A DNA stretch of 64,000 bases from the NCBI GenBank assembly GCA_013397795.1, contig VZTJ01005670.1, positions 1,866,229 through 1,930,228 on the forward strand, read 5' to 3'. Shown here one piece after another: positions 24,899 to 38,149 of the stretch. The notes beneath the pieces were generated by a model, which saw only the letters and a list, made by a program, of their open reading frames with translations, made no database searches and was not told the origin of the DNA. The DNA is from Orthonyx spaldingii (taxonomy: Eukaryota > Chordata > Aves > Passeriformes > Orthonychidae). The translations under genes and the position numbers were made by a program. The stretch's first letter is position 1. Every line of letters starts with the position of its first letter.

Positions 24899-27800
24899 AA
24901 AGTACTTTGCAGTATTGCTGGTGGTGAAGGCAGATTGTTTGAGCTCTTGTAACAATTAAGATCATATTGCAAATGTAAGACGGAAGGAGTACAGAATAAG
25001 GGGTCAACTCTTTGTATCAAAGGAAAAATAGAACTTAAGAGAATTTTAGGGGGTTTCATAAAGGTTTTTTACCACTCATGATTTCATTATTTTCTTACTA
25101 ACAGGCTCAGTCGTATAATTTCCTCTCTCTTTTACTCAAAGCTAATGAATTTCAAAGATTTTTACACAAGAAGGAGAGAGGGTTTCTGAGAACCCAGTCC
25201 ACTAAAAACCCTGAACTGCACAGCCAACTTACCCACTGGGTTATCCCATGAAAGGGAAATTTCTCCACGCTAATATTATGATTTAAATTGCTTACATCAT
25301 TCAGTGTGAATTTAGTCAATTCAAACCATGTTTATCAATATTTTCTGATTAACTGCAATGACAGATTTTGGTAAAAGACCTCTTACACTTGCACACTTTC
25401 TTCAATATAGAATGTTTTATTCCTTCTGGTAAAAGAATAAATGCTGTCTGGCCAGACCTCAGTGCTTTCTAAGTGTATTATACTCTATATTGAAAAATAT
25501 TACTGTAAATAGATGTGAATTTACTAAGCTCTGGAAAGCAATGGCTTGCTCAGTGTGTGGGTGAATTTCTTAATAAAGGTACTTGGTCAGGGTTAGATGT
25601 CTGTTTACCAGAGAGGGTTGTCAGTGCTTTGCCTCATGCATTGTCACAACCCCAGCTTTAGATCAGGGTGTTATTGCCTGGCAGGGTTTCTGTTCCTAGT
25701 CTAAAAGTGCTCAGTCTCAAACATTAAAAACAGAGAAAAGTACAACCTTCTTTCTTGTTTAGTTTAAACACATTTTTATTTTCTATAAAACTGATAAGTA
25801 AAATTCAATTTTTATATTCTTTTAAAAAATTGTTCCTGAAATCCAGAATCCAAATCAACATATTAGGTTGTTAAAATTTTTATCCTGCTTTTAACTAAAA
25901 CATTTTGTTTAACAGAATGGAAGGGAGAACTTGCCTGTCCTACTCAGTGGAGTGTGAACATGGCCCATGTGTTAAAGAAAAGAACTTTATTTGACTGTAA
26001 CCAAGGGTCTTCAAGGTGGGCTGTGCTAATTCACAGTAGCAGTTTGCTTTTGCTCTTGAGTTTGAGTGTCAGTCCTGCTGTTGGAAACCACACTAATGCT
26101 CTGAGCAGAGCCCCGGAAGGCACTGCTGGGAAAGAGCAATTCCTGTGACAACATGCCCAGAAGGATGCTCAGCTCAGGAGAGTCACTTTCCAACAGGCAA
26201 AATACATTCTCAGTGACAAACCTCCACTGTGGGGTATGCAGTGCAGTTTCATGCTGCAATTTTGGTAATGTGTGATACCAAAGATCCCTCTTGTTTCATG
26301 GAGGTGTCCTTTGAGGGCATCCACAGTGTCCCAAATGCAGGAACAAATGTTTGTGAGAGAACTGCAACTGAACAAAGGTCCCACAGACTGCAGTGAATGT
26401 GTGATTCGGGCACCAGATGGAGTTTTCTTCCATCAGATAAATGGAGACTGGATACCCTCATGACTGGGAAAAAGAGTCAGATTTTAGTTTATAGACTAAT
26501 TTATACAAATATGGTATCAACACATGATTTTTTCATGTACATATATGAGCTATTCCTCTGATTAAAATGAAAGGTATTCAATTAGCTTAAATTAGCTGTT
26601 GAGAGAAACATAGTGAGGGCTTTTAAGCCCTAGAAAGGGCAACAGTGGCTGAAGAGCTGATTTAAGAAAATGTCAACGTTAGAAAATATGTCTTTTCACA
26701 TCCTAAAAGTCCCTACATTTTATTCTAAAGATTGAAAGAAAAATATTTTATTCCTGAGTGACTTTCAGAGCACTCTGATGTCCTCCACAGCCCTGACACT
26801 ACTTGAGTTGCTGCAACTTCTTGGAGAGAAGTTACAGAGCAAGTGTTTCATTAGTTGTTTCAAAATCTCTGGGACAGGCCTTTGGTATCAGTATTTCCTG
26901 AAACTAATGAAGAGTGATATTTTGAGAATGCTAAAGGTTTTTGTTATTTAAATTCTTAGTGAAACCCCATCCAACACTGTTGTTAAAATTCTGATTTTCT
27001 GTGCATTGCTGGTAAGAACTCAGATGTGTGTTAGCTGGACATTGAAACAACTGGGGCAAATAAGAATCATTCCTTTTGATAGAATAACAATCTGAACAAA
27101 CAGCATATCATTTACTTAGTAAAACTCTTAAGTGTCTTTTGGATGTTCATCTGCTTCTGGATGGTATCATAAAGATGCCAAAAGCACTTTTTCCACCTGC
27201 AGTTGCCAAAGCATTTGTGTCCTTTTCTATCCAAGTCCCTCAGAATGGTTATCCATGGCTTTTTGTTCTCAGGTTAAATTGCACTGAGCATCTTGTAAGG
27301 TTTATTTTCCATTTTCAGTTCAGCAGCATTGTAGGCACAGAGCATATTATCATGTGTTAGATAGATTTTATGTGCTGTTTCTGTATTCAGTGCAGGTTCT
27401 TGGTTTCAGTCTCTTCTTTGGATCTTTCAAATCTGTTCCTCTTGTCATGCTCTTCCCTTGTAACTGAGATGAGCTGAGGCATTTGAGATAACCCTCTGCA
27501 GGTATTTTGGCAGTTGCAAGAAAGACAGTGTCATTGGCAGGGTATAATTCAGCATTTTCTTTCACTCTTGATCCTTGAAGATTATTGACCTGCAGAATAC
27601 ATAGCTCAGCCTATTAAGGATATCTTTTAGTTGCTTCCACAGTGCACTTGAAGAGATAGCGAGATATGAAGGCAGGATTAGGATTTTAGTCAAATTAAGT
27701 GAAACTTAAATCAGGGGAAACTTCACAATTAAAGCGGCTTGCACAAGGATCAGTTTTGTCCAAGTGCATTAATAGGATTTTAATTTTTGATTGATCTGAT

Positions 27801-30376
27801 TCTCCTTTCACACAAGATGGATGAAAGGAACTTCAATTAACTTATTGGACCTTCATAATTGCAGAAAAAAAGAATATTTTGTGACTATGTAGCTTAGCAT
27901 TTTTAACACTAACTGCTGGAAAACAGATACACATGCACATACTCAGTGGCATGTGTTCAGATTTTTCATTTCTCATGATAGTGTAGGAATCGGTAATGTT
28001 CTGTCTCTAAAATGCCTGATACCTTAATGTATAAGATAGAGCAAAGTAAAATGAGTCTTTTTCCTCTTTCATTTCACAAGAAAATTAATTTTGACTACTG
28101 CTTTATATAGATTTGCATGATGGTAACTTAGGTTAAATAGACTCCTTAGCTTTTCTATCCAAATTTATGATGGGAACAATTCCTTGCAAGTCTCATTATC
28201 ATAATAAAATCCTATTACAATATGCTTGGGGGGAAAAAAAACCCAAACAGAAACATTTGCAACATTTACATGCGAGTCTGCTTTAGTGATTGGCATCTTT
28301 ATGATACCCAGGTGCTCTGCATGCTTCTTTATGAGAATTGAATTACATGACCTGGAAGTTCAGAGTAAATGTTTAAGCTTTACTAGTCCTTGAAAAGCAG
28401 TAAGATGGACAAGATGTTGCAATACATGTTAGTGGAACTATTTGGGAATTGAATTACAGATGCTCTCAGGGCCACATCCCATCCTTAGATAATTTACAGA
28501 AGCAAGTTATCTCCCTGACCCTCAAACCTCCTGAACAACTGCTTCCTTGCTAGATAAAAACAACTAGATCATCTACTTTGACAAGCCCAAGCCAGGAATC
28601 AATTTTTCAAGCCCAAGTCTAGCAAACTATGTCCTTTGCTCTGTACTGCACGATCCCCCTTCCTTCTGCAGCTGGAGGTGCTCAGTGCTCCCTGGACGAC
28701 GCTTGCAGCACGTGTGGCGGTGCCTTCAGGGGTTTGGTGTGTTTAGTGGTGGTTAACTGTCTCTGAAAACTTCAAAATGCAAAAATCACTTTGAAATGGG
28801 TTATTTCACACCAAGTTTCCTTGTTACCTTTTCTGTAGTCTCTGACTTTGAAGAAGCTTTAGTCAATGTTCTGGAAGAGCCAGATAACACAGGCACTGCA
28901 GTCTGCCCTTGAACTCCGTGCCTGGGAAGGACAGGTTGTCTGGGCTACAAACTCACACCGATACAGCTGTGCTGTCAGTGTGCACAGCAGATGTGAAACG
29001 TGCTGATAAAAGCATTTTTCTGTAGGTCCAGATAGGCTATTTCATTGAAAAGCATGAAGTATATGGGCAAAAAACATTATTTTATCAGGATACTTCCCCA
29101 TCAAAATGCACCTGAAGTGTTCTCTCTGTCTGGTTGTGACTCTACAAAGCTGGATCCATTGACTTAGTTCATTCAACAAGGTGTTCAGCTAAAATTCTAG
29201 ATATTTTGTGTTATTGAAAGTAAGAGTAAGAAAACTGGTTTGCATGAAGAGCAATACTAATAATACATGAAAAGAAAACCTCAAAATACATAATACAGTA
29301 GTACAATAAGGGTTTTACTAGATTTACTTACTTATTTAAATATAGAAGAGTCCTGATGTATCAATAAACTTTGTTGGGCAAGTGAAAAATAGCACTCCTG
29401 AGCTAACATATGATATTATAATAATTATATTGTCCTATTAATTTGTGTCATTGCTTCTAATATCTGGAATAGATGGAAATTTCTAGCACTTTAATATAGG
29501 TTATCACAGCGAATCCCAAAAGTGTTGGACAGGACAGTTTGTTTCCTAGGGGAGAATATTTATATTTTAAATAATATTTTGTAGGCAAAAAAGCAAATTC
29601 ATAAGTGCTAGAGCTTCTAGATAAATTACAAAAATGTGAACTGGATTACAGTAAAATAACACTTTTTAATATTGTAGTGGACTATTCTCATCTTGGAACT
29701 TATTCTAGCCTCGTTGAGAGAGGGCTCATTATTTGAATGCCATCATGACTGTTCAGTTAACTACTCTATCTTGCAAGAATGCCAGAAAAATAAAGTTGTA
29801 TCAGGAAAGTTAAACATGCCAGCGGTGCATAGGTCACCTGGACCCTTCATCTCAAAAGCTGCCAAGATAGAAGTAATCCTTTAATCTTCTGAGTGAGTCT
29901 CAAGGCTCTCTTTTTTAATGCTGTACTACATTTTCATCTGCTTTTCTTTTTACTTTTCTGAATCTCCTTGCTAAATCTATTCTGTGTTTATTAGGTGGTA
30001 GAGATGTCCCTTCAACCTTACTGACAGCAAAGGCTCTGGTGAAGTATTTTTTATATAAAAAGAAGATGATTTCCCAGGGTGTGCAAAGGGGCATTACTAA
30101 TGGCAAGAAAAAGATTTTGAACCTGATCTTGACTGAATGACAGAAGAGATCAGTGAAAGAAAACATAAGGATGTCACAGAAAATGGGACAGGATAGTAGA
30201 ATGGAAATATATGTTGGCTGAATGCAAGTCTTTTGTATCTCGGAGCTGATTTCTCATTCAGATAATTTAATTAAATGCAATGATGTTTATTTATTACCTT
30301 CTGGTAAATTAGGGAGGTTTTGTATATTTTATTCTGCCTCTTTCACGTTAACAACCCTGCTTGTCTTGCACCACAG
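24899..30376. other. unique non-coding DNA, no gene seen
   Basis: This long AT-rich stretch has no open frame above about 85 codons. I recognise no repeat family or RNA gene. Short GC-richer patches occur near 26080-26460 and 28640-28990, without protein-like frames. Confidence 0.6.
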
Positions 30377-30535
30377 AGTGGCAGCTGGTGAGGAACACAT
30401 CACAAGCATCAGTGAACTTCGCCAAGGAGCAACTGATGAGCCTTTACTGTGTTCGAGAAGCTGTGCAATTTCTAGCCCAGTGCTGGGGAGACTGAGATGG
30501 TGCAGCATCATACACAGTCCCAGTGATGATAACAT
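30377..30535 (+). other. exon-like segment with strong splice signals
   Basis: The 159-bp segment follows a pyrimidine-rich tract ending TTGTCTTGCACCACAG and is followed by a consensus donor, GTAAGT (30536-30541). Its length is a multiple of three. One frame is open throughout (starts VAAGEEHITSISELRQ, ends HSPSDDN). A second frame reads WQLVRNTSQASVNFAKEQL then MSLYCVREAVQFLAQCWGD and stops at 30493-30495, and looks more like a folded protein or an alternative last exon. I recognise neither product. No partner exon is evident nearby. It may be an exon of a surrounding gene, an exon of a long non-coding RNA, or a chance cryptic exon. Confidence 0.3.
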
Positions 30536-30897
30536 GTAAGTAACAATAACAGGAGGTGTTATGTCTCCTTGGCAAAATTACAGTTTTTAACCTCAGAAAA
30601 GAAATGTTAAGTATAACCCACAGACTCTGTTCACACCACCAGCTTAGTCACTGCCCTTACCTGTGCTTGAGTCCTGACTCAGGGAACCTCCAAACCCAAA
30701 TCCTTTTCCTTTTCCCTATACAATGGCTATTCTGGATGATGGTGTCCAAATGCCTAGAATTAGGCTGTAGTTTATTCTGCCTTCCAATATCATGTAGCCA
30801 ATCTAAACCCGGAGAGTTCCTAATTCTAGTCACCTGCTTCAGATATGTGTGACTTTTGTGATTCACTTCTTCCTTGTTTTTTATGTAACACCTTGTT
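30536..30897. other. unique non-coding DNA, no gene seen
   Basis: No repeat or gene was recognised between the exon-like segment and the LTR. Open frames on both strands are short and unconvincing. Confidence 0.55.
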
Positions 30898-30903
30898 CTA
30901 AGT
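30898..30903 (+). repeat. target-site duplication, left copy
   Basis: CTAAGT precedes the LTR and is repeated exactly at 31152-31157. Confidence 0.85.
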
Positions 30904-30972
30904 TGTTGCTGTTGGGTCGATGTCGAAACAAGAAGCACCCGAGAGAATTTGCCGAGAGAAGAGAATTTTTCA

Positions 30973-30978
30973 TTTATT
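30973..30978 (-). terminator. LTR polyadenylation signal
   Basis: AATAAA on the minus strand, 7-14 bases downstream of the TATA element and 69 bases before the LTR end, almost the same distance as in the related LTR. Confidence 0.75.
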
Positions 30979-30984
30979 ACAGCT

Positions 30985-30992
30985 TTTATATA
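30985..30992 (-). promoter_or_regulatory. LTR TATA box
   Basis: TATATAAA on the minus strand marks the U3 promoter of the LTR. A CCAAC-type box (31044-31048, minus strand) lies upstream at the expected distance. Confidence 0.75.
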
Positions 30993-31151
30993 CAAAATGA
31001 ACGCTTACTGGGACTGGCCACAGCCCTCCGCCCCCTGGGGCTGGTTGGCCACAGACATTCACCGCCTGTTCCCAAAGTTCTGAACACCTTACCTTCTGTT
31101 TACATAAACAGATAGATTTTCTCACAAGAAAGAGGTTTCTGTGCTGTCACA

Positions 31152-31157
31152 CTAAGT
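31152..31157 (+). repeat. target-site duplication, right copy
   Basis: CTAAGT, identical to 30898-30903. Confidence 0.85.
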
Positions 31158-34100
31158 TTGTTTTCAGTCCAGAGTCCAACAGAGGAAAAATAATGGCAAT
31201 TTGTACAACGTCTTTCCATCACCTTTTCCTTTGAACATTATTGTAAAGATATTCTGCCACATAAATTGTCAAATATCCTTGTGATTTCCTTAACATATTC
31301 TTTCTTTCTATAATGCTAATTAAGTGTCTGGTGAAAGCAATGGACAAGCAATGCTGGGCAAATTCAGCTTGGCCTGAGGCTCATCTTATCTTGTCTTATC
31401 TTCAAACTGACTCCAAAATCTGTGGTTTGAAGGGCCATAGGAGTAGAAGTGCTAAATCAGTAGAAAGTTAAACAAGACAGCAATAGCTCACATTATCACT
31501 GAATGTAAAGAGGAAAAGATAGCAGAACTAAGTAATATAGCTACATACGAATTGTGCAAATTATGATGCTTTGCTTAATTCAAAAAGTTTCAAAAGGGTT
31601 TGGTACAGAATAAATCCATTACAAGAAGCTGTAAAAATACTTCAGGTGGGCATTTTTGAAATAATATGCATATAAGATCTGACTTTTCTCCAAATAATTT
31701 TATCTGAAAAGTCCTATAAAACTTTTTATTTGCAGATAGTTGAAAAATCACACTTGGTATGTCAAAACAAAATATAGTCTCATCATCTTCTATGAGGAAG
31801 CTCAACATAGCATTCCCATGCTTTTTGTTTGTTTTTAGTTATATTTTCCTATCAATTATTGACCCTTTCCTGCTTTCTATAATATTAGTTATTCTGAATT
31901 TTTTAAATTTGCATACGTAAGTTTTATTCATCTATGTTTATTTTTAAAAAGCTGGTTTACATCTTCATGAAAATGATGTATAGAAATTCTATCAGCACTG
32001 AAAATGAAAGGAGTAAGAGTGTCTTGTCAGTGAGTCACTAATTCAGTAGAGCTTTCTAGATCTGACTGCAATTTCTGGTGCCATCACCAGTGGTCCTGTG
32101 TCAGCCTGATCATAGGCCTAGATTTTTATTTAGGGAATTAGATGTATTAATAACTCAGAGAGGTCTGGGTCTCAAAACCTGCATTCCTCATTTCTCTTAT
32201 CTGTAAACTGGTGCTGTTGCTCATCTTGCATCTCCTTATTTCTTTATGTCATTGTGCAACAATATTTTAATTATGCAGTTGATTTTCCAGTACAGGTGCA
32301 AAATTTGTTTCCAGAACCATACAAAAATCACCATAAAGATGGGAGAAAAAAGTTGTTTCACACAGATGTAAAATAAAACATAACTTCTCCTTTCTCCCTT
32401 ATGAGAAGAAGGAGTTGAAGCATTTTCCATGTTGACACAACACAAATAAAGAATGCATGTTTCAAAGGGAAAAAAATGAAACTAAGAATTTTCAGTTTAC
32501 TATAGGTTGGAGATAGTCTAATTATTGGTGAGCTCAACTTACCAGTTGGAGCGTCACTGGCTATTTTTGGGAATATGAATTCAGGATTTCTCCTAATTGG
32601 TTAAAAAAAAAAAAACCAAAACAAACCACTTTTTTGTGCCACAAGTCATGTCTACAAGAGAATAATTTTTTTTGTCATTCATGTCCATTTCACCTTGTCT
32701 CTATTAGAAGTTCAATATATAGATAGGTTAAGAGCAATGTTCTGCAGTACATGAGGATTTCTTTTTTAATGCTTTCCATGCACTCACCCGGAGTGGCTAT
32801 TACAGGATGTATCTTTTTATATATGCATTTGTTAAGGGTGTTTAAGTGATGATAAAAAAAAAGTGAAGTACAGTTAATAGAATTTTGATTTTTTATTACT
32901 TGGGGTTAGTCAGCTGGAAAACTGGCTATCTTACCTTAAAGGGTTTTGCTATTTAAATGTATCAGCATCTGAAAAATCTCTGTGGAATACAGATTTTATT
33001 TAACTCTAAAGGTATCACTGCTTACATCTGACTGAGAACTGTCATATTGGTTAGTAATTAATCTTCTGAGGTGCAGTTTCAAAGTTCACTACCAATTAAA
33101 GGTGGGATCTGGACCTGCAAAAAGGAAGTACTGGAGGCTGGTACCATCTGCTATGAGATCCTGGCAATACCTCCCATCCCAAGAATCTGGGGAGGATTGG
33201 AGAACAGGAGAACTTTGCAGAGATTTTTCTTAGTAGCAAATATAATTTGAGACACTGGACTAACTAATACATCTGGAGGGATCACCAAGGGGATTTCATC
33301 ACTAGCAGAGAGAGCATTTGGGAAAGTGGTTCAAGCTGCACTAATGCCCAGTACCTTAATTTCTGGCATTGGCTGAAGAAACCAACAACCTCTGAAAGCA
33401 CTTGAGGTTAATGTTGTGGTAATGGTGGAGATTGTGTTTGGTGAGGAGCACAATGGATGCAACCACCAATCTCAGAGTCTTTCCTCAGTGAGTGCAACTC
33501 TCCAGAGCAGAGAAAGAAGGTTGTAAATTCACTGGCTCGTGTCAGACAGGGACATAGGGGATGGGATCTGCCTCCTCTCCAACGCTGTGACAAAGTACAG
33601 CCTGAACTGCTCTGGAACTCAGGGACTGTTCCTCATGGTAACTGCAGGCATGTGCTGATGTAAATCCATTTGGCTTGGTTCCACCCTAATATTGACCTGG
33701 ATGGAAGTACATTGCAGTCAAGTAACTTACCTCAGGATAAGAGCAGAATTAGATCATAGTCATGTCCCTGGTCTGCAATTGCTGGGTGTTTTTTCTCCTC
33801 TTTGATTTTGGCTGCTTGGAAAGAGAGGGGAAGGGCCTGCTTTCCCGCTGTTGCATCTTACATGGTCAAATGGACTTTTGCTGAGATGATGCCCAAATTC
33901 CCCATAAATGATCACTTTTTACTTGGAAAAGGTCTCATTGTGGGCATCCTGGGATTCACATTTAACTGGAAAAAAACCCTCTCTCCTCTGCAGTGGAAAT
34001 TCTGTGGTGCAGCCCTTCAGCCTAGGATTAAAAATCTCCTGTGTAGGATGCAAATTAAACAAGTTTTTATTTCCTCACTTTCACTTGGTCAAACTCCACT

Positions 34101-36240
34101 GCTTTGTATCACATAAGGTCTGTTGACAAACTCTGAAGGTCCCTAAGGTCTTTTCCCACAACTTCTCACAAAGACTCTAGGTCCACCCTGAGTGGTGCCG
34201 TGTCACATCTTAGGCAGGGCAGTGTTCTGCCTTCTTTGCGCTGTGGCTGATTTCATAGCAAGCCTACTATAACATATGAGTGGGTAATAGCAATATCACC
34301 TATGGCTACCTCGAGAGATCAGCTGCTTTATTCATGAGTCTTTGTACCTAAAGGAGGATGCTGCACCAGAAATAAAATAGCAAACTCTTAGACAGGAAAA
34401 TGGAGTTAGTCTTGGTTTATTCTGACAGGAATAAGGAAAAATAAAGACCAAAAAAAACCCCCAAAATCAAGCCAGTGATTTTCATGTAAAACTACTTGTG
34501 CAGAGTGTCTTTTGAAGAGAATGTGTATTTCTATTCAGCACTGTTGCCAGGTCAAATGCTGCTGTTTTCACATTTGACTGTAGAGGTACTCCTCAACTCT
34601 TATCCATACATTGTCCTCTAAAGAAAGAAATGTATCTGGAGGCAGTCTTTTATAAGAACAAAATTCTTCTTGATCTGTCATTGCAGGTGGGGTTAAGAAA
34701 AAGCTCAGCTTTATTAAGTGCCATGAGAGAACCTTTATGTCCCTCACAAGACTTAGACAGTGCATGTGCAATTCCTTTGCATGCTTCTAAATGTGTTAAA
34801 CAGGAAATAATTGAAAATTCTAAATGCTGAACTTAACTTCATATCATTTGTCTCCAGCCAAAAAAATAATTAAATAGCAGGTTACATCAATACAATATTG
34901 TCTGTTGGTGAGATGTCATTAACAAAAGCTGTTAAAATATAGATCATATTTTCACTGAAAAAGTGAAATATGTGTGATAGCTGTCCGTTAAGAGATAATT
35001 TAAGCTGATTCCAGAAAACATTCAGATTCAGTCTTCTGTGGATATCTTCTTTTACAGGCAGTTTTGCCTGCGTTTTCTTTGCTTGCAATGGCCATTTAAG
35101 TAAAGAAATGCAACTCCCAGCATGAAAGGATTATTTTGCTAATCTTCCTTAAAGCTTCCCCCAGAGTATTCTATCAATATGAGGTTGTTGGTAGGAGACA
35201 ACTTAAACCTAACATAAATCCTGTTTTATGGAACTGTGATTTGAAGTTGCACGGCATTCCACAGTCATGTGGAAGGGTATTTAGTAGAATGCTTGTTATT
35301 CATTCTTTCATTCTGCTGTCCCTTAAATCCAAGACCCAATAGGAATAATGTTTTCCTTTAGCTGCCCTGGTAAATGTGGCTTTTATTACAGGAGATTCAC
35401 ACAATTTTCAAATCCAATTAGGCTCGTGCCACCCTGTTGAGGCATACATTAAAATTTAGCAAATGAATCTCATGGAATGACCTGCATCTTCTGCCATAGT
35501 ATTTCTTCCTTTTAGTAAAGAATTCTTCAACCTGAAATTTACTTTTTCTGTTTTTCTTCTAAAAGTGGATTCTTTTAGTAAAGGGAAAATATGGAAACAC
35601 AGAAAATGTATTCAGAGGCAGTGCTGTAAATGGGACAGTATGTTCCATCTGAGATAATAGAGATGACCCGCCGGTTAATAAAAGATAAAACCATTTCCAG
35701 GGCCCTGAACTACCTGCAAGAGAACCCAAAAGGAAAAGAATTTTTTCTGTGTAGGCTTTTTAGAAAAGCAAAATGAAACAAAAAAACCCAGCACCCTTCC
35801 ACCTCCTCCATCCTACATGTGCATTGGAAATATGTCTCATTAACTAGATGAATCTACTGTCCTAAAGGTACATTGCAATATGATTTCACCAAGAAAAAAG
35901 ATTTATTGTGATTCTTCATAGTGAAAGATCCTGGCAAAACCACACATCATTATAGCCTGAGTGGGACCTGACAGATTCCTGCTGTTTGGCTGACCCTTAA
36001 TTTTGTTAGGTGTGAGAAAATTTTGCCTAGCACATCAGAATATGAACTAACACACTAAATATTTTATTCTGTGCTAAATTAAGTATTACAGGTTTTAATT
36101 CATCTTCATCAAGTGTCCTTATTGAAAATAAAATAGGCAAAACTCAGCAGAGTAGGAGAGGAGAGGCATAATAATTAAAGGACAAATAATCAGGGCACGT
36201 GACTCTATTAAAATTTATTATTAAGCTATTCTTTGCAAAA
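31158..36240. other. unique non-coding DNA, no gene seen
   Basis: AT-rich, with an A-run near 32603-32616 and short unconvincing frames. Sequence near 33650-33760 faintly recalls an old sauropsid interspersed repeat, too weakly to call. Two CTTATCT motifs 10 bp apart occur at 31385-31401. No gene or RNA was recognised. Confidence 0.6.
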
Positions 36241-36760
36241 TGTGTGATAGCTTTAGTGGTGCTTTGCCGTGATGAAGTGTTCTAGCCAAGGCACTGGGGG
36301 TTTGGATCTGTTAATCCTGCAAAGCCGGTGCTGGTAAGTGGAAGGAGCTGTGTGGCAGCGTGAGGTTCTTGGGATTTCATTTCCCATCATTTGAAGAGCA
36401 AAGTGCCCTAGGCTATAGATCAGGGGAGCCTGCACCACTCTGCACCCATGGCATCCCCCCTCCAGATCCCTGCCTAGAGCACCAGGAGTGCTTTCTCCAG
36501 GAGCCTTAGGGAAAGGCCAGACCTGTTGGAGAACAAAGAGGTGCTGGAGGCAGTGGTGCTCAGTGACTCCCTGAGGGTGGGCACTGGTGGTGAGATACAA
36601 GCTCTGTGCCTGACACTGATCCTTTCAAGTGCCAGCTCTGGGGTTAGGGAGCCCAGCACTACCTTTGTCTCTGCTCTTCCCTGTGCCAAGCACGAGTGCT
36701 GTGACTCTGAGGCTTGGACTGGCTGCTTTGTTCTTCAGGTCTAGGCCTGCAGAGTAAAAT
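36241..36760. other. GC-richer island, open on both strands, no gene assigned
   Basis: This region is richer in G+C and carries overlapping frames of 70-115 codons on both strands. The translations are Pro/Ser/Leu-rich, share no recognised motif and contradict each other across frames, as expected from composition. It could contain an exon or regulatory element, but nothing in the sequence shows that. Confidence 0.4.
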
Positions 36761-38149
36761 CCCACCAGATCTAAGAAGGGCCGAAAGTGTTTGCTTTGGA
36801 CACTTGGATAAAAGCTTTTCTCTTTGTAGCAAAACTTTCTGGATGGCACTGTTGTTTATCTTTGTTTATCTATTACATGTTATTTTCACTCCTCTATATT
36901 TCATTTTAATTAATTTTCACATGAGTTGTTCTGAGTTTCTTATACCAAGACCATCCTGTTCATGAATGGACTTAATTTGTCCCTACAGCTGCAGTCTGAA
37001 AATGGTTTCTAGCTATGGCTGTGGCAAATGACTGATCTGCACACACTGTTGCTCATGAACATATTGTGTCATATTTGCTTTAGTGAATGACCTGGTGTCA
37101 GAGTATATAGGAAGTTTTTCTGCCATGTGTGTTAGGATTTTTTTTCTGAACACGAAATTTGAATGCACAGGCTTAGGATTGTGTTAATTTTGCTTTTCTG
37201 CCTTGTTACCTTGTGATAGGTTTTGTGGTTCTTATTACAACTTTGTCAATTCTTCATTGAGTCTATTCAATTTCCAACAGAATATGCCTGGAGATAATCA
37301 CGCTTTTCCCCCTCTGCAATACCTGTGCTTTCTTGTCAGTGATTCACTCAGACACTGTTCCTCTCCTGAACATGCAGTTTTAATAGAAATGCCAAAGGTA
37401 GTGAGCACTTTAATGACTAAGTGCATTGAATATCACAGGGTGGATGCATTAAAAAGGGAGTTGAGGCATGACCCCCAAAAAAACTTTAGAAACTCAACAA
37501 GAAATACAGCTAACCTTTAAGAGCAAGATTGTGACTGTGGTCTCATGTAGCAGGAACCCGATTCATGCCCCCGAGGGAGCTAGTCTATATCTCTTTTCCA
37601 GAGGCAGGATGGGATCAGGGAATTTACCAGTTTACACCTGCTGCTAGGCAAGGGGGTGGGCAGGAAGAACAGGCAGCAAATGACTGCAGCCTTATTTTCT
37701 TCTCCTTCCCTCCTAAATGGCCTTTGTTTCTGGTTTGGAAGGATAATAATTACTGTTTACTTCTGCTTGGGGATGGACATGAAGGCAAAAACCAACCTTC
37801 TGGCAGAAATGGTGTGAACTAGTTGGGTTTTAAGCCATCAATTCATCAATGGCACTTTTTCTAGTCAAAATAATGGTGCTCCAACTACTGGTGCTCCAAG
37901 TAACTGCTCTCCAGTTCTTGTTTATGCCTTATTTATATCAGCCCATCTCCAGAGCCAAGAGGAGCAAGAGATTCTTTTCCTCTTTCAGGTTGGAAAGCCT
38001 GGGTAAAGCTCCAGGCTGTTACGAAGGTGTAAGAACCGGCAGGGTTTACAGCCAAGCTCCCAGCTTCCCTGGTACAGGGCAGTCCCTCAGGAAGCAGGGC
38101 CCTCCATACCAAACACTCCTCCTTCAGTTACTGCCAAAGAGAGGAGTGA
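36761..38149. other. unique non-coding DNA, no gene seen
   Basis: Frames of up to about 105 codons occur (37203-37520, 37849-38154), but they lack recognisable motifs or good splice signals. A short direct repeat of GGTGCTCCAA lies near 37875-37899. Confidence 0.55.

Larger units (their letters stand above)
30904..31151 (-). mobile_element. solo LTR of an endogenous retrovirus, minus orientation
   Basis: The 248-bp element begins TGTTGCTGTTG and ends GTGCTGTCACA on the plus strand and is flanked by CTAAGT duplications. Promoter signals read only on the minus strand: TATATAAA (30985-30992) then AATAAA (30973-30978), 69 bases from the U5 end. Read in its own direction it starts TGTGACAGCACAGAA and ends CAACAGCAACA. 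Shared with the LTR at 23000-23261, in the same order, are ACAGCACAGAA, ACAGGCGGT, CCAAYCAGYCCCAG and CAACAGCRACA. No internal viral sequence remains. Exact flanking repeats suggest it is not very old. The class II (ERVK-like) assignment rests on duplication length and layout only. Confidence 0.9.

Noticed and set aside
33650..33765. Possible ancient sauropsid SINE/CR1-like repeat around GATAAGAGCAGAATTAGATC
   Set aside because: Only short blocks resemble the repeat I had in mind; too weak without a profile search.
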